Of a stretch of DNA of 64,000 nucleotides, positions 16,831 to 26,209 are shown piece after piece (the stretch's first letter is position 1; every line of letters begins with the position of its first letter). The translations under genes and the position numbers were made by a program. The stretch is from contig CAVSMU010000007.1 in assembly GCA_963729075.1 (NCBI GenBank), positions 124,001 through 188,000 of the forward strand, in the 5' to 3' direction. This DNA is from WHSW01 sp963729075. Its GTDB lineage: Bacteria > Actinomycetota > Thermoleophilia > Solirubrobacterales > 70-9. The notes under the pieces were generated by a model, which saw only the letters and a list, made by a program, of their open reading frames with translations, did not search any database and had not been told where the DNA came from.

Positions 16831-18681
16831 TCAGCCTAAGCTGAAGCCGAGCTTGGCCCCGATCCCGCGCTGGACCTTCGCCACCGCGCGGAAGGCCTCC
16901 TTGAGCGAGGTCCTGGTGAGCGGCGTGAGGCGCTTCGGGTCGATCAGGTTGTCGGGCGGCTCTCCGGCGCGCAGCTGCTCGACCTGGTGCTCCATGCGCA
17001 GCGCGCAGGTGAGCTCGAACGCGTCTCGGAGCACGGCGGCGTCCGCCGGCTCCAGGGTTCCCGCCGCCTCGGCGGCTCGTAGGCGCGCCGTCGTCGACGC
17101 AGCGCCCACGCCGGCCGCCAGGCCGGCCCAGCGGGCGAGGGCCTCGATCGGCAGCAGGCCGCCGCGCTTGATGTCGAGCACGCCCTTGCGCTCGCCGCTG
17201 TCCTCGAGCACGAAGTCGCGAAAGAAGCCGGTGGGCGGACGCTCGGCCAGCGCCGCGGCGACGAGGCGGTTCAGCGCGTGCTCGCGGTTCGGGGTCCGGG
17301 CGAACGCCGCCGCCAGACGCTCGGCCACGGTCGTGGCGCCCCAGACCGGATCGCTCTCGACCACCACCGAGAGCAGCATCAGGCCCCGGTCGCGATCGGG
17401 GTCCTCGAGCCACGACCGGGCGGCGCTCTCCCACTCGCCGATCGAGCGCGCGAACAGCGGGCTGGACGCGACAGCGCCCTGGGGGTCGGAGCGCAGACCG
17501 CACGCCGACACCCCCTCCAGAACCCGCCGGGCCAGGCCGGTCATCGTCTCCCGCAGCTGCGGATCGTCCGCGTCGTTCCAGGCCAGCGCGCAGTCGACGT
17601 CGGAGCTCGGGAACGGTTCGCGGCGGCCGAAGCTGCCCATCGCCAGCCACGTGTACGGTGCCGGCGGTCGCCCGAGCTCCTCCTCCGCGATCTCGATCAT
17701 CCGGCGGGTGATCGTGTCGTGGATGCTCGCGATCGTGCGGCTGATCGCCGCGGACGGCGCGCCGGAGTCATAAAGGGCGATCACCGTCTCGGGAAGCTCA
17801 GCGGCCGCCTCGGCCAAAGCCGCCGCGTCGGGACTGCGGGCAATCTGCGACCGAAGGCGGAAGGGCGCGCGCCGCTCGCTCGCGATCAGGTCGACGTCGT
17901 CGAGCACGCCGACCAGGCGCCGGCCGGCGTCGAGCACGGGCAGATGGCGGATGCCGTGGTCGAGCATCTCGAACAGCGCCTCGGTCTCCGAGCGGTCCGC
18001 GGCCACGGTCCAGGCCGGCGCGGTCATCACCGCCGAGAGCGGCGTGTCCGGCCCGGCGGCCGCGTCGGCCACCAGGGTGCGGATGTCGCGGTCGGTGACG
18101 ATCCCGAGCCCGTCGCCCAGATCGACCACCACGCAGGTGGCGCCGGCCTCGACCATTTGCTGGGCCGCCCGCTGCACCGGCATGCCGGGCGCGCAGACCA
18201 GCGCCGGCGCGCGAATCAGCTCGCGGACCGGCCGTCCGGCGGCCGGCTGCGGGTCGCGCTCGTGGCCCGACAGCAGGCGAACGCTCTTCGACAGCGACCC
18301 TACGACGAAGCGCACGGCGGCGGGGCGCTCGAGCACCGGTCGGATCGCGTGCTCGGGGATCCGGTAGACGAGCGTGTCCTCGGCGGCCCGCGCGACGAAT
18401 CCGAGCGGCTGCTCCTCGAGCAGGGAGGCGAACGCGAACATCTCGCCCTCGCCGAGCAGGTCCAGAAGGCGACCCTCGATCAGCAGCTCGACGGAGCCGC
18501 GCCGGACGACGTACGCGGACTCGGAGGTGGCGGCGGCGCTGTCCAGGATCGTCGCTCGTCCGGGGTAGCTCTCGACCTCGGCGCTCGACGCGACGGCCGC
18601 CAGCTCCTCCTCGTCCAGGGTGTCGAAAGGGGGATGGTGCCGGAGGAACTCGGCGATCTCGTGCTCGGCGATCTCGTGCAT
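16831..18681 (-). CDS. Crp-like/CBS/DUF294 nucleotidyltransferase signalling protein
   Basis: 616 residues in the order: cyclic-nucleotide-binding domain (about 15-130, GEGEMFAFASLLEEQPLGFV), a CBS pair (about 160-285, CVVVDLGDGLGIVTDRDIRT and IRHLPVLDAGRRLVGVLDDV), a DUF294 nucleotidyltransferase (WLAMGSFGRREPFPSSDVDC, with the GSxGR and SDxD metal site) and a DUF294 C-terminal helical domain. This architecture is known from GlnD-like bacterial proteins thought to sense nucleotides and modify a partner. It is divergent from the permease gene and could monitor energy state for the locus, which is inference. Confidence 0.9.
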   Translation of the reverse strand: MHEIAEHEIAEFLRHHPPFDTLDEEELAAVASSAEVESYPGRATILDSAAATSESAYVVRRGSVELLIEGRLLDLLGEGEMFAFASLLEEQPLGFVARAAEDTLVYRIPEHAIRPVLERPAAVRFVVGSLSKSVRLLSGHERDPQPAAGRPVRELIRAPALVCAPGMPVQRAAQQMVEAGATCVVVDLGDGLGIVTDRDIRTLVADAAAGPDTPLSAVMTAPAWTVAADRSETEALFEMLDHGIRHLPVLDAGRRLVGVLDDVDLIASERRAPFRLRSQIARSPDAAALAEAAAELPETVIALYDSGAPSAAISRTIASIHDTITRRMIEIAEEELGRPPAPYTWLAMGSFGRREPFPSSDVDCALAWNDADDPQLRETMTGLARRVLEGVSACGLRSDPQGAVASSPLFARSIGEWESAARSWLEDPDRDRGLMLLSVVVESDPVWGATTVAERLAAAFARTPNREHALNRLVAAALAERPPTGFFRDFVLEDSGERKGVLDIKRGGLLPIEALARWAGLAAGVGAASTTARLRAAEAAGTLEPADAAVLRDAFELTCALRMEHQVEQLRAGEPPDNLIDPKRLTPLTRTSLKEAFRAVAKVQRGIGAKLGFSLG

Positions 18682-18712
18682 GGTTCCGGCGAGGGGACCA
18701 GCTATATCACTG

Positions 18713-18741
18713 TTGACAGGGGCCCACGGCGCTGAAAGACT
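18713..18741 (+). promoter_or_regulatory. Promoter of the permease/dehydrogenase operon
   Basis: TTGACA (18713-18718), a 17-base spacer and AAGACT (18736-18741) lie about 70 bases before the permease GTG, in the gap between the divergent DUF294 gene and the permease. The -35 is perfect; the -10 keeps the conserved A2 and T6. Confidence 0.5.
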
Positions 18742-18812
18742 CTCGCCCCGCCGCGCATGGATTCGAGTGTCCAGTCCGCAAACGGGCCGGAGAAGCCCGA
18801 GGGAGGTCGCCG

Positions 18813-20384
18813 GTGACGACGGAAGCTGCCCAAGGCCAGTCCGACGAGCTCGCCGAGTTCGGCTACAAGCAGGAGCTCGACCGAAGCATCGGGCGGTTCG
18901 CGAGCTTCGCCGCCGGCGTCAGCTACATCTCGATCCTCACCGGCACCTTCCAGCTCTTCTACTTCGGCTTCGCCTTCGGCGGCCCCGCCTACTGGTGGAC
19001 GTGGCCGATGGTCTTCGTCGGCCAGCTGATGGTGGCGCTCTGCTTCGCCGAGCTCGCCGCCAACTTCCCGGTCGCGGGGTCGATCTACAACTGGGGCAAG
19101 AAGCTCGCGAGCTCGACCGTCGCCTGGCTCGGGGGCTGGATGATGCTCACCGCTTCGATCGTCACGATCGCCGCGGTGGCGCTCGCCTACCAGATCACCC
19201 TGCCGCAGATCGACAGCGCGTTCCAGTTCTACGGCGACGGCACCGGCGAGAACGACTTCGCCGCCAACGCCGTCATCCTGGGCTCGGTCCTGATCATCTT
19301 CACGACCGTGATCAACGCCCTCGGGGTGAAGCTGATGTCGCGCATCAACAGCACCGGCGTGTTCATCGAGCTGATCGCCGCGATCCTGCTGATCATCCTG
19401 CTCGCGGCCAACATCACCCGCGGCCCCGACGTCCTCTTCGAGACCCAGGGCCTCGGCGAGGGCCACGACTGGGGCTACCTCGGCGCCTTCCTCGCCGCCG
19501 CGCTGGCCTCGGCCTACGTCATGTACGGCTTCGACACCGCGAGCTCGCTCGGCGAGGAGACCACGGAGCCGCGCAAGACCGCGCCGCTGGCGATCATGCG
19601 GGCGGTGATCGCCTCGTTCATCCTCGGCGGCTGCATCCTGCTGTTCGCGATCCTCTCGCGTCTCCAACATCAACAGCCCCGAGATCGGCGTCGGCGGCCT
19701 CCAGTTCGTGGTCCTCAACGTGCTCGGCGACACGGTCGGGAAGATCTTCCTGATCTGCGTCGTGATCGCGATCACCGTCTGCTGCCTCGCCGTGCAGACG
19801 GCCACGATCCGGATGATCTTCGCGATGGCGCGCGACAACAACCTGCCGCTCGGCGAGCGGCTCGCCAAGGTCCACCCGAAGACGAAGACGCCGATCGTCC
19901 CCGCCGTGATCACCGGGCTGCTGGCGATCCTGATCCTGGTCGTGAACATCAACCAGCCGCAGATCTTCCTGGTGATCACCAGCATCGGGATCATCATGAT
20001 CTACATCGCCTACATGCTGGTGACGGTGCCGATGCTGCGCAAGCGGCTGCGCGGCGAGTGGCCGCCGAAGGACGCCAAGGAGCAGGGGTTCTTCACGCTC
20101 GGCAAGTGGGGGCTGCCGATCAACATCATCGCCGTGTCCTGGGGCGCCTTCATGGCGCTCAACCTGGCCTGGCCGCGCAAGGACATCTACAACGCGACCG
20201 AGCCCTTCCACTGGTACCTGCAGTACGGGGCGTTCCTGTTCATCGGCGTCGTCTTCTTCGGCGGGCTCGCCTACTACTGGTTCGTGCAGCGCCACAAGAC
20301 CGGCGTGCTGGCGTCGCACGCGCTGGGCACGCAGACAGGAGCCGCGGCGCCGGAGCCGTCGTCCCCGGCGTCCCCGCCGAATAG
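18813..20384 (+). CDS. APC-superfamily amino-acid/amine permease, frameshifted
   Basis: About 520 residues with 12 predicted membrane helices. The GTG at 18813 has GAGGGAGG upstream. TM1 region FASFAAGVSYISILTGTFQL, FAELAANFPVAGSIYNWGKK and the TM8 YVMYGFDTASSLGEETTEPR block fit the APC/GABA-permease group. One base is missing near 19665 (ILSR to NINSPEIGVGG). After that shift the frame stays open into the GMC gene without a stop. In the starting frame a TAG occurs at 20382-20384, so a second compensating error near the C-terminus would end the gene there. Proposed substrate: choline or a related amine, from context. Confidence 0.8.
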   Translation: MTTEAAQGQSDELAEFGYKQELDRSIGRFASFAAGVSYISILTGTFQLFYFGFAFGGPAYWWTWPMVFVGQLMVALCFAELAANFPVAGSIYNWGKKLASSTVAWLGGWMMLTASIVTIAAVALAYQITLPQIDSAFQFYGDGTGENDFAANAVILGSVLIIFTTVINALGVKLMSRINSTGVFIELIAAILLIILLAANITRGPDVLFETQGLGEGHDWGYLGAFLAAALASAYVMYGFDTASSLGEETTEPRKTAPLAIMRAVIASFILGGCILLFAILSRLQHQQPRDRRRRPPVRGPQRARRHGREDLPDLRRDRDHRLLPRRADGHDPDDLRDGARQQPAARRAARQGPPEDEDADRPRRDHRAAGDPDPGREHQPAADLPGDHQHRDHHDLHRLHAGDGADAAQAAARRVAAEGRQGAGVLHARQVGAADQHHRRVLGRLHGAQPGLAAQGHLQRDRALPLVPAVRGVPVHRRRLLRRARLLLVRAAPQDRRAGVARAGHADRSRGAGAVVPGVPAE

Positions 20385-20415
20385 CGGGAAGCGCCGGCTC
20401 CAGAGAGGAGAGAAC

Positions 20416-21991
20416 ATGGATCAGTTCGACTACGTCGTCGTCGGCGGCGGCACCGCGGGCTGCGTGGTCGCGGCGCGCCTGTCCGAGGACCCCGAGACGA
20501 GCGTCTGCCTGCTGGAGGCCGGGCCGTCCGACGTCGGCGACCAGGCGATCCTCGACCTCGAAGCCTGGATGGCGCTGCTCGAGTCCGGCTACGACTGGGA
20601 CTACCCGATCGAGCCCCAGGAGCGGGGCAACTCGTTCATGCGCCACGCGCGGGCCCGGGTGCTCGGCGGCTGCTCGTCGCACAACTCCTGCATCGCCTTC
20701 TGGACCCCGGCCGAGGACCTCGACGAGTGGGTCTCGATGGGCTGTGAGGGCTGGAGCGCGGAGGAGTGCTTCCCGCTGCTCAAGCGGCTCGAGAACAACA
20801 GCGGTGAGGGCGACCACCACGGCCGCGAGGGCCCGGTGAAGCTGCGCGACGTGCCCCCGGACGACCCCTGCGGCGTGGCCCTGCTCGAGGCCTGCGAGCA
20901 GGCGGGCATCCCGACGGTGCAGTTCAACTCCGGCGAGACCGTCACCCACGGCGCCAACTGGTTCCAGATCGCCTCCGACGAGAACAACGTCCGCTCCTCG
21001 TCGTCGAAGTCCTACCTGCACCCGATCATGGACGAGCGCGAGAACCTCGAGGTGCGGACCGGGTGTCGCGCCAAGCGTCTGCTGTTCGACAACGAGAAGC
21101 GCTGCATCGGCGCCGAGTACATCGGCGAGGACCTCTTCCACGCGATCCAGGTCGGCGCCCGCCGCGAGGTGATCCTCAGCTGCGGGTCGATCGATGATCC
21201 GAAGCTGCTGATGCTCTCCGGCATCGGCCCCGCCGAGCACCTGCGCGAGTTCGGCATCGACGTCGTCGTCGACTCTCCCGGCGTCGGCGAGAACCTCGAG
21301 GACCATCCCGAGGGCCTGGTGATGTGGGACGCGAAGAAGCCGATGGTGACCACCTCGACCCAGTGGTGGGAGATCGGCATCTTCACGATGACCCAGGAGG
21401 GCCTCGACCGGCCCGACCTGATGTTCCACTACGGCTCGGTCCCGTTCGACATGAACCTCGTCCGTCGCGGCTACCCGACGACCGAGAACGCCTTCTGCCT
21501 GACGCCGAACGTCACCCACGCGCGCTCGCGGGGAACGGTGCGTCTGCGCACGCGCGACTTCCGCGACAAGCCGAAGGTCGACCCGCGCTACTTCACCGAC
21601 CCCCACGACGAGCGCGTGATGCTCCACGGGGTGAGGCTGGCGCGCGAGATCGTCTCGCAGTCGGCGATGGACGACTGGCGGGGCGACGAGCTCGCGCCGG
21701 GGCCGGATGCGCAGTCGGACGACGAGCTGCTCGACTACATCCACAAGACGCACAACACCGTCTACCACCCGTCCTGCACGGTCCGCATGGGTGCGCGCCG
21801 ACGACCCCGACGCCCCGCTCGACCCTCGCCTGCGGGTCAAGGGCGTGCGCGGGCTGCGCGTTTGCGACGGGTCGATCATGCCAATCCTCGTCGCCCCGAA
21901 CCCGGTGATCACGACGACGATGATCGGCGAGAAGTGCGCCGACATGGTCAAGGAGGACGCCGGCAAGCTCGCCGAGGCCGCCGCGAGCTGA
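20416..21991 (+). CDS. GMC-family oxidoreductase, choline-dehydrogenase-like
   Basis: The ATG at 20416 follows GAGAGGAGAG. The N-terminus FDYVVVGGGTAGCVVAARLS is the FAD dinucleotide fold, followed by the GMC signatures RARVLGGCSSHNSCIAFWTP and SCGSIDDPKLLMLSGIGPAE. Near the C-terminus YHPSCTVRMG carries the catalytic-type His; a single missing base near 21790 separates it from ADDPDAPLDPRLRVKGVRGL and the final PVITTTMIGEKCADMV. GMC enzymes oxidise alcohols, and BetA makes betaine aldehyde from choline. The stop lies 7 bases before the aldehyde dehydrogenase, as expected for an alcohol-aldehyde-acid pair. Confidence 0.85.
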
Positions 21992-21998
21992 GCCGGGC

Positions 21999-23450
21999 GT
22001 GGCGACGACGATGACGACCCGGATGTTCATCGACGGCGAGTGGTGCGACGCCGCCAGCGGCGCCACCGTCGAGGCCACGAGCCCGGCGACGGGCGAGTCG
22101 CTCGGGCCGGTCGCCGAGGGGAGCCGCGAGGACGCGCAGCGCGCGATCGCGGCGGCGAACGCCGCCTTCGGGGCCTGGGCGGCGAGGACGGGGTTCGAGC
22201 GGGCGGCGCTCCTTCACCGGGTGGCGGACGCCTGCGAGCGCCGTCGCGACGACCTCGCGCGGATCTGCACCCTCGACCAGGGCAAGCCGCTGAAGGCGGA
22301 GTCCGAGGTCGAGGTCGGGGAGCTGATCGAGTTCTGGCGCATGGCGGCCGAGGACGCCAAGCGGATCGAGGGCAAGATTCCGGAGACCGCGGCGCCGGGG
22401 AGGCTGGTGCTGCTGCTGCGACGGCCGGTGGGGGTGCTCGGGCTGATCACTCCCTGGAACTGGCCCTACACGATGCCCGCGGAGGTGCTCGCCCCGGCGC
22501 TCGCCTGCGGCTGCCCGGTGGTCTGGACCCCGGCGCCGTCGACGGCCGTGTGCTCGGGCGTGCTCGCCGAGTGCGTGGTCGAGGCCGACCTGCCACCCGG
22601 GGTGTTCAACTTCGTCCTCGGCCCGGGTCCCGAGGTCGGCGACGAGCTGGCGGTCAACCCGGGCACCCGGGCCGTCGCCTTCACCGGCTCGACCCAGACC
22701 GGGCTGATCGTCGCTCGCCAGGCGGCCGGCAAGGCGCAGTTGCTGGAGATGGGGGGCAACGGCCCGTTCGTGGTCATGGACGACGCCGACCTCGAGGCTG
22801 CCGCCGAGGCGGCCGTGGTCGGCTGTTTCTTCGGCGCCGGCCAGAGCTGCTCGGCGGCGGAGCGCCTACTCGTCCACGAGGCGGTGCGCGAGGAGTTCGT
22901 CGAGAAGCTGGCCGAGCAGGTCGAGCGCGACATCCGGCTCGGCGACCCGCTGGAAGAGACGACGACGCTGGGGCCGCTCAACAACGAGCCGGGCGCCGCG
23001 AAGATGGACGCCCACGTCGCCGACGCGGTCGACCGCGGCGCGGAGGTCGTCGCCGGTGGTGGCCGAGCCGAGGGCTTCCCGACGCGGCTCTACTGGCCGG
23101 CCACGGTGCTCGACCGGGTGCCGCCGGACTCGATCGCGGTCACCGAGGAGACCTTCGGGCCGATCGCCCCGATCGTTTCGGTGAGCTCGCTCGACGATGC
23201 CATCGCGCAGACGAATGCCCAGACGTTCGGGCTCATGGCGGCGATCTTCACCGGCGACCTGGCGGCCGGCCTCCGCTTCGCGGATGCGATCCCGATGGGG
23301 CTCGTCAACGTCAACGAGACCACCAACTACTGGGAGGTCCACCTGCCATGGGGCGGCGGAGGTCGCTCGGAGAGCGGCATCGGCCGCGTCGGCGGGCCCT
23401 ATCCGATGGACACGCTCACCGAGCTCCAGACGGTCCTCATTCACACCTGA
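21999..23450 (+). CDS. NAD(P)-dependent aldehyde dehydrogenase (betaine-aldehyde type by context)
   Basis: 483 residues, normal length for the ALDH superfamily. Seen are GVLGLITPWNWPY, the catalytic Glu in LLEMGGNGPFVV, the catalytic Cys in FFGAGQSCSAAERL and the EETFGPIAPIVS motif. Odd point: the cofactor-site lysine in the usual VVxKPAPST is threonine here (VVWTPAPST). It starts at a GTG 7 bases after the GMC stop. In the proposed pathway it oxidises betaine aldehyde to glycine betaine, but sequence alone fits other aldehydes too. Confidence 0.85.
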   Translation: MATTMTTRMFIDGEWCDAASGATVEATSPATGESLGPVAEGSREDAQRAIAAANAAFGAWAARTGFERAALLHRVADACERRRDDLARICTLDQGKPLKAESEVEVGELIEFWRMAAEDAKRIEGKIPETAAPGRLVLLLRRPVGVLGLITPWNWPYTMPAEVLAPALACGCPVVWTPAPSTAVCSGVLAECVVEADLPPGVFNFVLGPGPEVGDELAVNPGTRAVAFTGSTQTGLIVARQAAGKAQLLEMGGNGPFVVMDDADLEAAAEAAVVGCFFGAGQSCSAAERLLVHEAVREEFVEKLAEQVERDIRLGDPLEETTTLGPLNNEPGAAKMDAHVADAVDRGAEVVAGGGRAEGFPTRLYWPATVLDRVPPDSIAVTEETFGPIAPIVSVSSLDDAIAQTNAQTFGLMAAIFTGDLAAGLRFADAIPMGLVNVNETTNYWEVHLPWGGGGRSESGIGRVGGPYPMDTLTELQTVLIHT

Positions 23451-23625
23451 TCGTCGGCCCGGTACTCCGCCATCGCTTGGACCGGCCGCTCGGCGTGAGT
23501 GGGCACGAAGGAGCACCGAACGAGGCACGCGCTCGGGTGACCTGGTCCGGGCCATCCTTCCCCGCGGGGTGATATGCGAAGCTCGTGCCTTCGATCTCGC
23601 GACTTATGATGGCGACGCGGCGGTC

Positions 23626-26196
23626 ATGCGGCGTTGCGTGGACCAAGGTGATCTCTTGGCGGACGAGGTTCAACGATCCAACCCCCTCCCTGCGACGGCC
23701 CGCGCGGTCGTGATCGGCGCCGGCATCGTCGGCAACAGCATCGCGTACCACCTCGGCCGACTCGGGTGGCGCGACCTCGTGCTGCTCGACAAGGGGCCGC
23801 TGCCGAACCCGGGCGGCTCGACCGGGCACGCCTCGAACTTCATCTACCCGGTGGACCACTCGCGTGAGATGACCGCCCTCACTCGCGACAGCGTCGACCA
23901 GTACGCGCGGCTCGACGTGCTCACGGTCTGCGGCGGGATCGAGGTCGCCCGAACCGAGGAGCGCATGCAGGAGCTGGCCCGCCGGATGGCCTCCGCCGCA
24001 TCGTGGGGGGTCGAGGGGGTCTCGCTGGTGACGCCCGCCGAGATCAAGGAGCTCGTGCCCTACATCGACGAGACCGTGATCGTCGGAGGCTTCTACTCGG
24101 AGGGCGTGGGCGTGGTCGATTCGCTGCGCGCGGGCACGCTGATGCGCGAGGCCGCCCAGGAGTCGGGCGCCCTCACCGTCTCCGCGAACAACGAGGTGCT
24201 CGGCATCGACGTCGAGCGGGGGCGGGTCGGGCGGATCCGCACGAGCAGGGGCGATGTCGAGACGGAGGCGGTGGTGATCTGCTGCGGCGTCTGGAGCCCA
24301 CGGGTAGCCCACATGGCCGGGGCCTCGATCCCGTTGACGCCGGCCGTTCACCAGATGATCGACATCGGCCCGGTTCCGCGTTTCGCCGACGCGAAGAGCG
24401 CGATCGAGTTCCCGATCGTCCGCGACATGGACACCAACATGTACGAGCGCCAGGACGGCAGCGGGCTCGAGGTGGGCTCTTACGCGCATCGCCCGATCCT
24501 CCACGATCCCGACGAGATCCCCTCGGTCGAGGAGGCCGCGCTGTCGCCGACCGAGTTCCCGTTCACGCAGGACGACTTCACCGCTCAGATGGAGCACGCG
24601 CTCGAGCTGATGCCGGAGATCGTCGGAGACGAGTCGGTCGGGATCAAGTACGCGATCAACGGCCTGCTCTCGCTGACGCCGGACGGCATGCCGATCCTCG
24701 GCGAGACGCCCGAGGTAAAGGGGCTCTGGTCCGCCGCCGCCGTGTGGGTCAAGGAGGGCCCCGGCGTCGGTCGCGCCGTCGCCGAGTGGATGGTCAACGG
24801 CGAATCCGAGATCGACGTGCACGGCGCCGACGTCGCCCGCTTCCACGAATGCCAGAAGAGCGTCGAGCACGTGAAGGCGCGCGCCGCGGAGGGCTTCAAC
24901 AAGACCTACGGCATCGTCCACCCCGGGGAGCAGTGGGAGTCGGACCGCCAAGTCCGGCTGCCACCGTTCTACGCGCGCGAACGCGAGCTGGACGCCGTGT
25001 TCTTCGAGGCCGCCGGTTGGGAGCGACCGCACTGGTATGAGTCGAACAAGCCGCTGCTCGAGGAGTACGCCAACCGGGTCTCGGAGCGCGATGCGGAATG
25101 GGACGCGCGCTGGTGGTCGCCGATCATCAACGCTGAGCATTTGGCCATGCGTGATCGGGTCGCGATGATCGACCTCACTGCCTTCTGCATCTTCGACGTC
25201 GTCGGCCCCGGCGCGCTCGAGAGCGTGCAGCGGGTCGCCGTACGCCAGATGGACGTCAAGCATGGGCGGGTCGTCTACACCCCGATCCTCACCCCCAGCG
25301 GCGGCTTCCGCGCCGACCTGACGATCATGCGCCTCGGCGACGACCACTTCAGGGTCGTCACCGGCGGCGCCTCCGGCATGGCGGACCTCAAATGGTTCTC
25401 CGACCACCTGGCGGACGACGGCACAGCCCAGATCGTCGACCTGACCTCGAGCTGGTGCACCCTCGGGCTCTGGGGCCCGAGGGCGCGCGACGTGCTCGCG
25501 AGCATCACCAGCGACGACGTCTCGCACGAGGGGTTCCCATTCGCCACCTTTCGGACGATCGAGATCGACTCCCTACGCACGCTGGCGTCGCGCATCTCCT
25601 ACGTCGGCGATCTGGGCTGGGAGCTCTACGTCCCGATCGAGCAGGGCGCCAGGCTCTGGGACGTCGTCCGGGAGGCCGGCCGCCCGCACGGGATCGTCCC
25701 CGCCGGCATCGGCGTCTACGGCACCACCGGACGGCTCGAGAAGTGCTACCGGGCCCACGGCTTCGAGCTCGACGGCGAGTACAACGTCGTCGAGGCAGGG
25801 ATGGCATGGGGCAAGGTCAAGGAGCAGGACTTCGTCGGCAAGGAGGCGCACGTGCGCCACCGCGAGGAGGAGCCGACGGCGGTGCTCTGCACGCTCACGG
25901 TGGACGACCACACCTCGAGCAACGGGCAGAAGCGCTACATGCTGGGCGGAGAACCCATCCTGACCCGGGAGGGCGCTCCACTCACTGACCGCGACGGCCG
26001 CCGCTCGTTCGTCACCAGCGCCGGGGCGGGCCCGTCGCTCGGCAAGCACATCCTGCTCTCCTACCTGCCACCCGAGCACGCCAACGTCGGCGAGGCGCTG
26101 GCCGTCGAGTACATGGGCGAGCGCTACCCGGTGACCGTGGAGCGAGCCGACTCGACGCCGCTGTTCGATCCCGACAACGATCGGGTCCGCTCGTAG
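23626..26196 (+). CDS. Dimethylglycine/sarcosine dehydrogenase-like flavoprotein fused to GcvT
   Basis: About 856 residues. Residues 25-420 form a DAO-type FAD domain (ARAVVIGAGIVGNSIAYHLG, then GSTGHASNFIYP with the His at the usual covalent-FAD position). A linker FAO_M-like region follows, and residues about 470-850 are a GcvT domain and its C-terminal barrel (MIDLTAFCIFDVVGPGALES, SYVGDLGWELYVP, GKEAHVRHREEEP). DMGDH and sarcosine dehydrogenase oxidise N-methyl groups and hand the formaldehyde-level carbon to THF, with ETF as electron acceptor. ETF genes follow directly. Starts at 23638 (GTG) and 23656 (TTG, with AAGGTGATC before it) are also possible. TATGAT at 23605 may be a promoter -10. 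Confidence 0.85.
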   Translation: MRRCVDQGDLLADEVQRSNPLPATARAVVIGAGIVGNSIAYHLGRLGWRDLVLLDKGPLPNPGGSTGHASNFIYPVDHSREMTALTRDSVDQYARLDVLTVCGGIEVARTEERMQELARRMASAASWGVEGVSLVTPAEIKELVPYIDETVIVGGFYSEGVGVVDSLRAGTLMREAAQESGALTVSANNEVLGIDVERGRVGRIRTSRGDVETEAVVICCGVWSPRVAHMAGASIPLTPAVHQMIDIGPVPRFADAKSAIEFPIVRDMDTNMYERQDGSGLEVGSYAHRPILHDPDEIPSVEEAALSPTEFPFTQDDFTAQMEHALELMPEIVGDESVGIKYAINGLLSLTPDGMPILGETPEVKGLWSAAAVWVKEGPGVGRAVAEWMVNGESEIDVHGADVARFHECQKSVEHVKARAAEGFNKTYGIVHPGEQWESDRQVRLPPFYARERELDAVFFEAAGWERPHWYESNKPLLEEYANRVSERDAEWDARWWSPIINAEHLAMRDRVAMIDLTAFCIFDVVGPGALESVQRVAVRQMDVKHGRVVYTPILTPSGGFRADLTIMRLGDDHFRVVTGGASGMADLKWFSDHLADDGTAQIVDLTSSWCTLGLWGPRARDVLASITSDDVSHEGFPFATFRTIEIDSLRTLASRISYVGDLGWELYVPIEQGARLWDVVREAGRPHGIVPAGIGVYGTTGRLEKCYRAHGFELDGEYNVVEAGMAWGKVKEQDFVGKEAHVRHREEEPTAVLCTLTVDDHTSSNGQKRYMLGGEPILTREGAPLTDRDGRRSFVTSAGAGPSLGKHILLSYLPPEHANVGEALAVEYMGERYPVTVERADSTPLFDPDNDRVRS

Positions 26197-26209
26197 TGGC
26201 CGACCGCCG

